47,669 nt of DNA, taken from assembly GCF_001428405.1 (NCBI RefSeq), contig NZ_LMSL01000011.1, positions 1-47,669 on the forward strand, written 5' to 3'. A program made the position numbers and the translations under genes. This document shows positions 32,936-41,222 of this stretch, piece by piece; positions within the stretch are counted from its first letter, which is position 1; the number at the start of each line of letters is the position of its first letter. The notes under the pieces are model-generated. The model saw nothing but the letters and a program-made list of their open reading frames with translations. It was not told where the DNA came from and made no database searches. Source of the DNA: Frateuria sp. Soil773 (lineage in GTDB: Bacteria; Pseudomonadota; Gammaproteobacteria; Xanthomonadales; Rhodanobacteraceae).

Positions 32936-32968
32936 TTGCCTTGACAATTATTAGCAAGGCAATAGAAT
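32936..32968 (+). promoter_or_regulatory. MarR-operon promoter with overlapping operator
   Basis: The dyad TTGCCTTG (32936-32943) and CAAGGCAA (32955-32962) is perfect over 8 bp. It overlaps a sigma70-like promoter: -35 TTGACA at 32941-32946, 16-bp spacer, -10 TAGAAT at 32963-32968. Binding would block RNA polymerase, the normal mode of MarR repression. The predicted start of transcription is about 32975, very close to the marR ATG at 32977, so the message may be nearly leaderless. Confidence 0.7.
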
Positions 32969-32976
32969 GCGCGGCC

Positions 32977-33426
32977 ATGAATCCCCCCGATGCCAACCCC
33001 CAGGAGAGCCTCGGCGTGCTGCTCGGCCTGGTCCGCTCCGAGATCGTCCGCGCGATGGAGGCCGAGCTGGCCGTGCTGGGCGTCGACCTGCGCTTCAACC
33101 AGTTCCTGATCCTCAAGCGGCTGGCCAAGCTGGGGCCGATGTCGGCCAGCGAGCTGGCGCGCGCGGTGGAGCTGGACGGCGGCGCGATGACGCGCCAGCT
33201 CGACCAGCTCGAGCGCAAGGGCTACCTGCGCCGCTGCCCGCATGAGCAGGACCGCCGCGCGCTACGCATCGAGCTGACCGCCGACGGCGAGGCGCTGTGG
33301 CGGCGGATGACCGATTGCAACGAACGCGTGCTGGCCGCGGCCCAGCGCTCGCTCAGCGAGACCGAGCGCGAGCGCCTGCACGATTACCTGACGCGGGTGC
33401 TGCACGGCCTGCGCGACAAGAACTGA
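32977..33426 (+). CDS. MarR-family regulator of the efflux operon
   Basis: A 149-residue winged-helix repressor (EmrR/SlyA type). The central HTH is LGPMSASELARAVELDGGAMTRQLDQLERKGYL (about 53-85) followed by the wing RRCPHEQDRRALRIELT (about 87-103) with the conserved DxR. It should dissociate from DNA on binding phenolic or amphipathic compounds. It is first in an operon with genes for an outer-membrane factor, a HlyD adaptor and a DHA2 pump, the standard emrRAB-like arrangement. A perfect dyad overlies the promoter. I use ATG 32977. Confidence 0.92.
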   Translation: MNPPDANPQESLGVLLGLVRSEIVRAMEAELAVLGVDLRFNQFLILKRLAKLGPMSASELARAVELDGGAMTRQLDQLERKGYLRRCPHEQDRRALRIELTADGEALWRRMTDCNERVLAAAQRSLSETERERLHDYLTRVLHGLRDKN

Positions 33427-33465
33427 TTCCCCTATCACCCGACTGGCATTCCTGGACCCCCACCC

Positions 33466-34920
33466 ATGCGTCTGCAAACCCTTGCGGCGACGACCGCCCT
33501 GACCCTCGCGCTCGCCGGCTGCGCCAGCAGCGGCGGCCTGCACCCGGACGGCACGCTCACCGACCCGGCCTCGCTGAAGGCCGGGCGCAGCCTTGCCGGC
33601 TTCGCCGTCAGCCCGGCCGCGTGGCCGGCGCGCGACTGGTGGAGCGGGCTCGGCGACGCGCAACTGGCGGCGCTGATCGACGAGGCGCTGCAGGACAATC
33701 CCAGCCTCGCCGCCGCCGATGCGCGCGCCCGCGCGGCGCAGGCCGCGGCCGGCGTCGCCGATGCGGCGCGCGGCCCCACCGTGAACGGCGGTGCCTCGGT
33801 CGCCGGCGCCCGGCCGCCGGGCGCGTTCGGCGAGATGGCGCATTTCGCGGTGGCCAAGTACGGCTACGCCAGCTTCAACTGGGGCCTGGACCTGTGGGGC
33901 GGCAAGCGCGCCGCATGGGAAGCCGCGCTGGGCCAGGCGCGCGCCGCCGACATCGAGGCGCGCGCCGCGCGGGTCGAATTGTCCGGCAACGTGGCGCGCG
34001 GCTACGTGCAGCTCGGTTATGCCTATGCCCAGCAGGACGTGGCGAAGGCCGAACTGGAGCGCGCCGGCAAGGCGCGCGAGCTGACCCGCCAGCGCGTGGC
34101 CGCCGGCCTCGACAGCCAGTTGCAGCTAAAGCAGGTCGACGCCGAGGTGGCCAGCGCCGAGCGCGAGCAGGCGCTGGCGGACCGCGCGATCGACGCGGCG
34201 CGGTCGGCGCTGTCGGTGCTGCTGGGCAAGGGCCCGGACCGCGGCCTGGACATCGCGCGGCCGCAGCCGCTCGCCCCGGCGGCCCTCGCGGTGCCGGCGG
34301 AACTGCCGGTGGAACTGCTCGGCCACCGCGCCGACCTGGTCGCCGCGCGCTGGCGCGTCGAGGCCGCCGGCAAGGACATCAAGGTCGCCAAGACCGAGTT
34401 CCTGCCGAACGTGAGCCTCGGCGCGATGGCCGGCCTGCTCAGCATGGGCGGCGGCAACCTGTTCGAGGCTTCGTCGCGGTTCTACCAGGTCGGCCCTTCG
34501 CTGAGCCTGCCGATCTTCGACGGCGGCCGCCTGCGCGCGAACCTCGCCGGCAAGGACGCGCAGTACGACCTGGCCGTGGCGCAGTACAACGAGACCCTGG
34601 TGGGCGCGCTCAACCAGGTCGCCGACGACTACGCCGCGCAGCAGTCGCTGGCCGCGCAGATCGCCGCCCAGCAGCGTGCGCTCGACGCCGCGCGCGCGGC
34701 GTGGCGGCTGGCCGAGCAGCGCTACAAGGGCGGCGTCGGCAGCTACCTGGAGGCGCTCAGCGTGCGCCAGCAGTTGCTGCAGGCCGAACAGGCCATGGCC
34801 GCCCTGCAGGCGCAGCAGGTCGACCTTTCCGTGCAACTGATCCAGGCCCTCGGCGGCGGCTTCGTGCCGCAGTCCGGCGACGCGGTTCCCTCTTCCACCC
34901 CTTCTTCTTCGCATTCCTGA
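33466..34920 (+). CDS. Outer-membrane efflux lipoprotein (NodT/OprM family)
   Basis: A 484-residue outer-membrane factor with a lipoprotein signal (lipobox LAGC, Cys19). Two outer-membrane efflux (OEP) repeats follow, roughly 60-260 and 270-460, each with a long alpha-helical hairpin; motifs include WWSGLGDAQLAALIDEAL and DLVAARWRVEAAGKDIKVAKTEFLPNVSL in separate repeats. Trimers form the TolC-like exit duct. Thirty-nine bases separate it from marR and 10 from the adaptor gene, consistent with one transcript. Confidence 0.93.
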   Translation: MRLQTLAATTALTLALAGCASSGGLHPDGTLTDPASLKAGRSLAGFAVSPAAWPARDWWSGLGDAQLAALIDEALQDNPSLAAADARARAAQAAAGVADAARGPTVNGGASVAGARPPGAFGEMAHFAVAKYGYASFNWGLDLWGGKRAAWEAALGQARAADIEARAARVELSGNVARGYVQLGYAYAQQDVAKAELERAGKARELTRQRVAAGLDSQLQLKQVDAEVASAEREQALADRAIDAARSALSVLLGKGPDRGLDIARPQPLAPAALAVPAELPVELLGHRADLVAARWRVEAAGKDIKVAKTEFLPNVSLGAMAGLLSMGGGNLFEASSRFYQVGPSLSLPIFDGGRLRANLAGKDAQYDLAVAQYNETLVGALNQVADDYAAQQSLAAQIAAQQRALDAARAAWRLAEQRYKGGVGSYLEALSVRQQLLQAEQAMAALQAQQVDLSVQLIQALGGGFVPQSGDAVPSSTPSSSHS

Positions 34921-34930
34921 GGCAGACCCC

Positions 34931-36136
34931 ATGTCCAGCCAGTCCCTTCCCCAACAGAGCGCCGCGGCCGAGCCGGCGGCGCAGCCGCCCAAGAGCAAGC
35001 GCGGCTTTCTGCTGCGCGCGCTCGTCGTGGTGGTGGTGCTCGCCGCCATCGGCTGGGCGCTGTGGTATTTCCTCGACGGCCGCTGGTACGAGAGCACCGA
35101 CGACGCCTACGTCTCCGGCAACGTGGTGCAGGTCACCCCGCAGGTGCCCGGCACGGTGGTGACGATCGGCGCCGACGACGGCGACCTGGTGCATGCCGGC
35201 GACGTGCTGGTGAAGCTCGATTCCAGCAACACCGAGGTGGCGCTGGCCGAAGCCAAGGCCGGCCTGGCCAGCACCGTGCGCAAGGTGCGCGGCCTGTACA
35301 GCAACGTCAGCGGCGCGCAGGCCGACGTGGCCGCGCGGCAGGTGGCGGTGGACAAGGCGCGTGCGGACTTCGAGCGCCGCCGCGACCTGGCCCGTTCCGG
35401 TGCGATCTCCGCCGAGGAGCTGGCGCATGCGCGCGACGCGCTGACCACGGCCGAGAGCGGCCTGGTCAACGCGCAGCAGTCGTACCAGACCAGCAAGGTG
35501 CTGGTGGACGACACCGTGGTCGCCTCGCACCCGGACGTGCAGACGGCCGCCGCCAAGCTGCGCGCGGCGTACCTCGACAACCTGCGCACCACCATCGTGG
35601 CGCCGGTGGACGGCTACGTCGCCAAGCGCTCGGTGCAGCTCGGCCAGCGCATCGCGCCGGGTGCGGCGCTGATGGCGGTGGTGCCGCTGCACCAGGTGTG
35701 GATCGACGCCAACTTCAAGGAAACCCAGCTCACCCACATGCGCATCGGCCAGCCGGTGGAGATCCGCACCGACGTGTACGGCAGCGCGGTCACCTACAAG
35801 GGCAAGGTGCAGAGCCTGGGCGTGGGCACCGGCAGCGCGTTCTCGCTGCTGCCGGCGCAGAACGCCACCGGCAACTGGATCAAGATCGTGCAGCGCGTGC
35901 CGGTGCGCGTGGTGTTCACCGAGCCCAAGCAGCTCGACGAGCATCCGCTGCGGATCGGCCTGTCCACCGACGTGGTGGTCGGCCTGCACGACCAGAAGGG
36001 CGCGCTGCTGGCGCAGCAGCCGCCGACCCAGCCGGCCTTCAGCACCGACGTCTACCAGAAGCAGCTGGCGAAGGCCGACGGCGTGATCGAGCAGATCATC
36101 CACGCCAACATGGCCGGCGGCGACAAGGCCCGTTGA
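34931..36136 (+). CDS. HlyD/EmrA-type periplasmic adaptor
   Basis: A 401-residue membrane-fusion protein. A basic cytoplasmic N-terminus (KSKRG) is followed by one membrane segment (about 27-50), the lipoyl half-motif STDDAYVSGNVVQVTPQVPG (57-76), a long coiled-coil hairpin (about 110-215), the second lipoyl half with TTIVAPVDGYVAKRSVQLGQ, and a beta-barrel ending in VVGLHDQ. It bridges the DHA2 pump and the outer-membrane factor, as EmrA does. The spacing to the pump gene is 140 bp, the largest gap in the operon. Confidence 0.94.
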   Translation: MSSQSLPQQSAAAEPAAQPPKSKRGFLLRALVVVVVLAAIGWALWYFLDGRWYESTDDAYVSGNVVQVTPQVPGTVVTIGADDGDLVHAGDVLVKLDSSNTEVALAEAKAGLASTVRKVRGLYSNVSGAQADVAARQVAVDKARADFERRRDLARSGAISAEELAHARDALTTAESGLVNAQQSYQTSKVLVDDTVVASHPDVQTAAAKLRAAYLDNLRTTIVAPVDGYVAKRSVQLGQRIAPGAALMAVVPLHQVWIDANFKETQLTHMRIGQPVEIRTDVYGSAVTYKGKVQSLGVGTGSAFSLLPAQNATGNWIKIVQRVPVRVVFTEPKQLDEHPLRIGLSTDVVVGLHDQKGALLAQQPPTQPAFSTDVYQKQLAKADGVIEQIIHANMAGGDKAR

Positions 36137-36276
36137 TTGCGCGGCAGCGCCATACCGCACGCGGGAGCGGCTCCGGCCGCGACGCCCGAACGCTCCGGGG
36201 CAAGGCGGCCGCGGCTCAAGCCGCCTTCCCGGAGATCCACGCACGCAGTGCGCCCCCGCCCCACTGACAGATCGCG

Positions 36277-37797
36277 ATGACCACCCAATTCCGTCCGCCC
36301 AACATGGTCCTGTCCACGGTCGGCCTGTCGCTGGCGACCTTCATGCAGGTGCTGGACACCACCATCGCCAACGTGTCGCTGCCGACCATCGCCGGCAACC
36401 TCGGCGTGAGCGTGAACCAGAGCACCTGGGTGATCACCTCGTTCGCGGTGAGCATGGCGATCTCGCTGCCGCTCACCGGCTTCCTCACCCGCCGCTTTGG
36501 CGAGGTGAAGATGTTCATCTGGTCGACCCTGCTGTTCTCGCTGGCCTCGTTCCTGTGCGGCATCGCGCAGAGCATGCCGATGCTGATCCTGTTCCGCGCG
36601 ATCCAGGGCGCGGTGGCCGGCCCGATGTACCCGGTCACCCAGGCGCTGCTGATCTCGATCTACCCGCCGGCCAAGCGCGGCATGGCGCTGGCGCTGCTGG
36701 CGATGGTCACGGTGGTGGCGCCGATCGCCGGCCCGATCCTGGGCGGCTGGATCACCGACAACTACTCGTGGCCGTGGATATTCTTCATCAACGTGCCGAT
36801 CGGCATCTTCGCCAGCATGGTGATCGGCAACCAGATGAAGGGGCGCAACGACGTCACCCAGCGCCCGAAGATCGACTACGTCGGCCTGATCACCCTGATC
36901 GTCGGCGTGGGCGCGCTGCAGATCGTGCTGGACAAGGGCAACGACGAGGACTGGTTCAGCTCCACCTTCATCGTGGTCACGGCGATCGTCTCGGCGATCA
37001 GCCTGGCGGTGTTCCTGATCTGGGAGCTGACCGACAAGGACCCGATCGTCGACCTGAAGCTGCTGCGCCACCACAACTTCCGCATGGGCACGATCGCGCT
37101 GGTGCTGGCGTACGCGGCATTCTTCGCGATCGGCCTGCTGGTGCCGCAGTGGCTGCAGCGCAACCTCGGCTACACCTCCACCTGGGCGGGCTTCGCCGCC
37201 GCGCCGCTGGGCATCCTGCCGGTGCTGCTGACCTTCGTGGTGGGCAAATACGCCACACGGGTGGACCTGCGGCTGCTGGCGTCGGCCGCGTTCCTGGTGA
37301 TGGGCATCACCTGCTTCCTGCGCTCGGACTTCTTCCTCGACATCGACTTCGCCTCGGTGGCGCTGGTGCAGTTGCTGCAGGGCCTGGGCGTGGCGCTGTT
37401 CTTCATGCCGGTGACGACGATCCTGCTGTCCGACCTGCAGCCGAACGAGATCGCCGCCGGCGGCGGCCTGGCGACCTTCCTGCGCACGCTGGGCGCCAGC
37501 TTCTCCGCCTCGCTCACCACCTTCATGTGGGAGCGCCGCGCGGTGGTCCACCATGCCCAGTTGACCGAGCACATCACGCCGTACGACCCGTCGGTGCAGG
37601 CGGCGATGAGCCATCTGGGCGACGCGCAGACCGCGCCCGCCGTGCTGAACCAGATGATCACCCAGCAGGGCTTCCAGATCTCGTTCAACGAGGTGTTCCA
37701 CGTGCTGGGATGGATCTTCATGGGACTGATCCTGGTGGTCTGGCTGGCGCGCCCGCCGTTCACCGCCAAGGCCGGGCCGGCCGCCGGCGGGCACTGA
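36277..37797 (+). CDS. EmrB/QacA-type DHA2 drug:H+ antiporter
   Basis: A 506-residue major-facilitator pump with 14 predicted membrane segments. TM1 carries the DHA2 motif MQVLDTTIANVSLPTIAGNL (about 24-43); the loop between TM2 and TM3 has GFLTRRFGEVK, and TM5 has the antiporter motif PIAGPILGGWI (about 149-159). It expels hydrophobic drugs, uncouplers or fatty acids with proton uptake and works with the adaptor and duct encoded upstream. The Shine-Dalgarno before ATG 36277 is weak. A strong terminator follows, closing the operon. Confidence 0.94.
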   Translation: MTTQFRPPNMVLSTVGLSLATFMQVLDTTIANVSLPTIAGNLGVSVNQSTWVITSFAVSMAISLPLTGFLTRRFGEVKMFIWSTLLFSLASFLCGIAQSMPMLILFRAIQGAVAGPMYPVTQALLISIYPPAKRGMALALLAMVTVVAPIAGPILGGWITDNYSWPWIFFINVPIGIFASMVIGNQMKGRNDVTQRPKIDYVGLITLIVGVGALQIVLDKGNDEDWFSSTFIVVTAIVSAISLAVFLIWELTDKDPIVDLKLLRHHNFRMGTIALVLAYAAFFAIGLLVPQWLQRNLGYTSTWAGFAAAPLGILPVLLTFVVGKYATRVDLRLLASAAFLVMGITCFLRSDFFLDIDFASVALVQLLQGLGVALFFMPVTTILLSDLQPNEIAAGGGLATFLRTLGASFSASLTTFMWERRAVVHHAQLTEHITPYDPSVQAAMSHLGDAQTAPAVLNQMITQQGFQISFNEVFHVLGWIFMGLILVVWLARPPFTAKAGPAAGGH

Positions 37798-37814
37798 ACC
37801 ATCGCCGCCCGCGC

Positions 37815-37850
37815 AAACGACGACGGCCCCTCGCGGGGCCGTCGTCGTTT
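37815..37850. terminator. Bidirectional intrinsic terminator
   Basis: A 16-bp perfect stem (arms begin AAACGACGACGGCCCC) with a TCGC loop and T-run, between the efflux pump gene and the convergent pagL-like gene. The A/T ends on both sides allow use in either direction. Confidence 0.92.
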
Positions 37851-37869
37851 TGCAGCCCCGGAGGGCGCG

Positions 37870-38406
37870 TCAGAGGTCGAAGCCAATGCCGACCAGGGCC
37901 ATCGTCTCGCCGCCGTTGGGCTTGTGCAGGCCGCCGTTGGAGATGTGCCGCAACTGGAAGCTGACGTGGCGCCCCTGCCAGCCCAGGGTGCTGACGAACT
38001 GGTAGCCGCTGCTCAGCGCGCGGGTGCGGCCGTCGATCGCCGCGCCCTGGAAGCTGAAGAACAGCGGCCGGTACCAGTCGCCCTGGTCGCCGTAGTGGAA
38101 ACGGGCGCCGGCGGCGAACAGGGCGATCCGGTCATCCAGGCCGTAGCGCTTGCCGCGGTAGCGGTCCACGTCGCGGCCGTCGATCCAGCCGAGCGAGAGG
38201 TCCGGCGACCAGTCGAAGCGGCTGTCGCCGATCCGGTGCGGCGCGAACACCGCCTCGACGAACGCGGCGTTGGCGCCGTGGTCTTCCGTGTAGCTGCGGC
38301 CGCCCTGCACCTCCACATGGACGGTCTCGGCGGCCTGGGCGGAGAGGGCGGCGCCACCGAGGGCAAGAGCAAAAACGGTGCTGCGGAACAACATCGATGT
38401 GGGCAT
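37870..38406 (-). CDS. pagL: PagL-like lipid A 3-O-deacylase
   Basis: A 178-residue outer-membrane enzyme of the acyloxyacyl hydrolase/PagL family. Signal peptide 1-26 (ends ALSAQAAE), then an eight-stranded barrel. The catalytic signature RHISNGG supplies His154 and Ser156, with Glu167 (GGETM) completing the triad; in Pseudomonas PagL these are His126, Ser128 and Glu140, almost the same spacing. It ends GIGFDL. PagL removes the 3-O acyl chain of lipid A, lowering TLR4 stimulation and altering the membrane. ATG 38406 has an AAGG site; ATG 38394 is an alternative. It lies downstream of a two-component system on the same strand. Confidence 0.88.
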   Translation of the reverse strand: MPTSMLFRSTVFALALGGAALSAQAAETVHVEVQGGRSYTEDHGANAAFVEAVFAPHRIGDSRFDWSPDLSLGWIDGRDVDRYRGKRYGLDDRIALFAAGARFHYGDQGDWYRPLFFSFQGAAIDGRTRALSSGYQFVSTLGWQGRHVSFQLRHISNGGLHKPNGGETMALVGIGFDL

Positions 38407-38656
38407 GGGAACCTTGGGGGAGGCTGTTTTTGTACCGCTCAGTTTACTAAATTGGCATCGTCGGGAGGTGAAATTCCACAGCCGCGCAGGTGAACGCCGT
38501 GTCGCCCACGAGTGGCGAATCGGGACGGAATCCGGCTCTTCGCCGGAGCCGTGGCGAGGTGGTTCGCCGGGTCGCGATGTCCGCCGTTTCGGGCCGGCGC
38601 GGCGATGCGGCATCGCGCCCTGCGTGGCCGATGCCGGGTATTCAAGAAAGAGGCGG

Positions 38657-40051
38657 TCAGGGCGGCAGCGGGATCGCGACGCGCACGTGCAGGCCGTGGC
38701 CGAAAGGTGAGTCGAGCAGTTCGATCGAGGCGCCGTGCAGTTCGGCCGCGCGCTGCACGATCGACAGCCCCAGCCCATAGCCCTCGCCGCGGCTGCTGGC
38801 CTCGCGGTGGAAGCGCGCGAATACGCGTGCGCGCCGTTCCGGCGGGATGCCGGGACCGTCGTCGATCACGTCGAGCAGCGCCTCGTGCGTGCCTCTCCCG
38901 ACCGACAACTGCACCTGCCCGCCGGCCGGCACGTGGCGCAGCGCGTTCTCGACCAGGTTGCGCAGCAGGGCCGCCAGCGCGGCCTCGTAGCCGTGCACGA
39001 CCAGGCGTTCGGGCAGGGCCGAAACGCTCAGCTCCACGCCGCTCTCGGAGATCACCGGCACCAGTTCCTCGATGACGTCCAGGGCGACCGCGACGAGATC
39101 GACCGGCGCGCGCTGGCCGGAGGCCGATCCCGACTCCAGTCGCGCCAATGCCAGCAACTGCTCGATCCGCCGCGCCAGGCCGGCCAGCCCGTACTGCGCG
39201 CCGGCCAGGATGCCGTTCGCCTCAGCCGGGTCGCGGATGGCCATGGCGTTTTCCAGATTGATCATGGCCGACGCCAGCGGAGTGCGCAGCTCGTGCGCCA
39301 CGTCGGCGCTGAAGCGGCGCTCGCGCTCCAGCGCATCCTCCAGCCGCGCCAGTTGCGCGTTGAGCGCGTCCAGCACCGGCCGCAGTTCCAGCGGCGCGTT
39401 GGCGAGCACGATCGGCTCGCGGCTGCCAAGCTCGCGCGCGGACAGCACCTGCGCCAGGCGTTCCAGCGGCCGCAGCCCGCGCTTCACCGCCCAGCCCACC
39501 AGGACGGCAAGGAGCGGCAGGCCGACCAGGAGCGGCAGGCCGTGTTCGAACCACAGCGCGCGGGTGATCTCGTGGCGGCTGTCGTAGCGTTCCGCGGAGC
39601 GGATGGTGAAGCCGCTGGCGGCGTCGACCAGGGTGAACAGGCGCCAGCGGTAGCGGCCCTGCCGCACGTCGCGGAAGCCGGCGTCGCCGGCAGCGGGCGC
39701 CGGCAGCGCGGCGAGGTTGGCGGTGGCCAGCACCGGCCGGCCGTCGCGGTCGAAGACCTGGAAGCCCACCTCGGATTCGTAGGTGTGCCCTCCCACCGCG
39801 AGCGGCTGCGCATGGCTGGCGCCGACCGGCACCTGCATGCTGCCGGCGTCGCCGCCGCGCAATGCCTCGAGCCGGGCGGGCCGGATCAGCACCTCCAGCG
39901 TGCGTGCCGCCTGCGCCAGCCGCCCGTCCGACAGCTCGTCGACCTCTTCCACCGTGTGCAGGAAGCTCAGCACGCCCAGCGGCAGCAGGACCGCCGCCAG
40001 CACGACGATGATCAGCCAGCGCAGCCGGGCGCGCAGGCTCGCCGGCCTCAC
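38657..40051 (-). CDS. Sensor histidine kinase (QseC/PmrB type)
   Basis: A 464-residue kinase with a GTG start at 40051 that overlaps the regulator stop codon as GTGA. One membrane segment is at about 12-32, a periplasmic sensor of about 135 residues follows, and a second segment lies at about 171-188. HAMP-like linker at 190-240, then HisKA with His253 (FSADVAHELRTPLA), and an HATPase domain with NLVENALRHVP and DDGPGIPPERRARVFARF. The shape and short sensor fit the QseC/PmrB group, which sense cations, peptides or pH. It should phosphorylate the OmpR-type regulator encoded upstream. pagL-like gene lies 250 bp downstream. Confidence 0.92.
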   Translation of the reverse strand: MRPASLRARLRWLIIVVLAAVLLPLGVLSFLHTVEEVDELSDGRLAQAARTLEVLIRPARLEALRGGDAGSMQVPVGASHAQPLAVGGHTYESEVGFQVFDRDGRPVLATANLAALPAPAAGDAGFRDVRQGRYRWRLFTLVDAASGFTIRSAERYDSRHEITRALWFEHGLPLLVGLPLLAVLVGWAVKRGLRPLERLAQVLSARELGSREPIVLANAPLELRPVLDALNAQLARLEDALERERRFSADVAHELRTPLASAMINLENAMAIRDPAEANGILAGAQYGLAGLARRIEQLLALARLESGSASGQRAPVDLVAVALDVIEELVPVISESGVELSVSALPERLVVHGYEAALAALLRNLVENALRHVPAGGQVQLSVGRGTHEALLDVIDDGPGIPPERRARVFARFHREASSRGEGYGLGLSIVQRAAELHGASIELLDSPFGHGLHVRVAIPLPP

Positions 40052-40713
40052 TTCGGTTCCCGCGGGATCATGTAGCCGAAGCCGCGCACGGTCTGGATGG
40101 TGTCGAAGCTGAGCTTGCGGCGCAGCGCGTGCACCAGCACCTCCAGCGCGCTGCTGCCGACCGCGTTGTCCAGCCCGTACAGGGAGTTCTCCAGGCTCTC
40201 GCGGCGCACCAGCCGCCCCGCGCGCTCCATCAGGATCTGCAACAGCGAGAACTCGCGCCGGGTCAGCTCGACCGGCTGGCCGCGGAAGGCCACTTCCGAG
40301 GTGCCCAGGTCGAGGCTGAGCGCGCCCGCCTCGATGCGGTTCGCCGCCAGGCCCTGCGCGCGCCGGGTGAGGGAGCGGATCCGCGCCGCCAGTTCCTCCA
40401 GGTGAAATGGCTTGATGAGGTAGTCGTCGGCGCCCGCGTCCAGGCCGCGCACGCGCGCGTCCAGGCCGTCGCGCGCGGTCATCACGATCACCGGTGTGCC
40501 GACGCGCATGCGGCGCGCCTCGGTCAGCACGTCCAGGCCGTCCTTGCCGGGCAGGCCCAGGTCGAGCAGCACCAGGTCGGCGGTCTGGTCCTGCAGCGCG
40601 GCCAGCGCCTCGCGGCCGTCGCGCAGCCAGCTCACCGTGTAGGCGAGCCGTTCCAGCGCGCGCTGGATGGCGATGCCGAGCTGCGGATCGTCTTCCACCA
40701 GGATGATGTGCAC
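40048..40713 (-). CDS. OmpR-family response regulator (PmrA/QseB type)
   Basis: A 221-residue regulator with receiver domain (Asp51 in LVLLDLGLPGKDG; acidic pair EDD at 7-9; Lys in LIKPF near 101) and winged-helix DNA-binding domain (about 125-218: VELTRREFSLLQILMERAG and VLVHALRRKL). I choose GTG 40713 (MHIILVEDD) because GAGGA lies 6 bases upstream; an in-frame ATG eight codons earlier adds MARPRGIP, which is atypical. It is first of a two-gene unit with the kinase. Confidence 0.93.
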   Translation of the reverse strand: MHIILVEDDPQLGIAIQRALERLAYTVSWLRDGREALAALQDQTADLVLLDLGLPGKDGLDVLTEARRMRVGTPVIVMTARDGLDARVRGLDAGADDYLIKPFHLEELAARIRSLTRRAQGLAANRIEAGALSLDLGTSEVAFRGQPVELTRREFSLLQILMERAGRLVRRESLENSLYGLDNAVGSSALEVLVHALRRKLSFDTIQTVRGFGYMIPREPK

Positions 40714-40827
40714 GGGAATTCCTCGGGGCCGGGCCATGCCGGCCGGCGCGGCCTGCGGGATTATCCCTGGCCAGTCTTACGAAGGGCTTAAGAGCCCGTT
40801 CCCGCTCGTCAGGTATCGCATGTGAAA

Positions 40828-40987
40828 CGCCATCCCAGCGACTTTGAGCGGTCGCAGGGCCGGTCAAGCCGGAGGCGCTTCTCGACAGACCAAGGACTGC
40901 GCATCCAGTGTCGTCGAGCTTTCGAAGAAACAGTCGCTGGATTCCTGCTTGACCGGCCCTGCGGCTGTCGAAAGCCGCAGGAATGGC
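40828..40987. repeat. Mosaic double-hairpin repeat copy
   Basis: It starts CGCCATCCCAGCGACTTTGA and ends with CCGCAGGAATGG. The left arm contains GGGCCGGTCAAGCCGG and GCGCTTCTCGACAG; the right arm contains the inverse GCTTGACCGGCCC and GGCTGTCGAAAGCC. These inserts replace the short loop of simpler copies. With the next copy it lies inside a larger unit whose ends are AGAGCCCGTTCCC (about 40791-40803) and GAGCCCGGGCCCGTTCAC, the reverse complement of 41128-41145. This fills most of the 500-bp gap between the regulator and GT9 genes. Confidence 0.55.
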
Positions 40988-41000
40988 GAACAGCATGGAA

Positions 41001-41105
41001 CGTCATCCCAGCGATAGCTGGGATCCAGTGTCGTTGAGCATGGAGCATCAAGTCGCTGGATGCGCAGCCCTTGGGCTGTCGAAAAGCACCTCTGCAGGAA
41101 TGACG
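41001..41105. repeat. Second tandem repeat copy in the same gap
   Basis: Left hairpin CGTCATCCCAGCGATAGCTG with GGATCCAG; right arm CTGGATGCGCAGCCCTTGGG with GCTGTCGAAAAGCACCTC and GCAGGAATGACG. The right arm is related, in inverse, to the left arm of the copy at 40828-40987, which shows exchange of arm modules between copies. Confidence 0.55.
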
Positions 41106-41222
41106 AGAGAGGGCGGTTGGACCGACCGTGAACGGGCCCGGGCTCCTCCTGTCGGGGCATCGTAAGCGAACCGTAAGCGCCGGTTCCGATCATGGAGGCT
41201 CCGGTTTTCGGATTGCCCGTCG

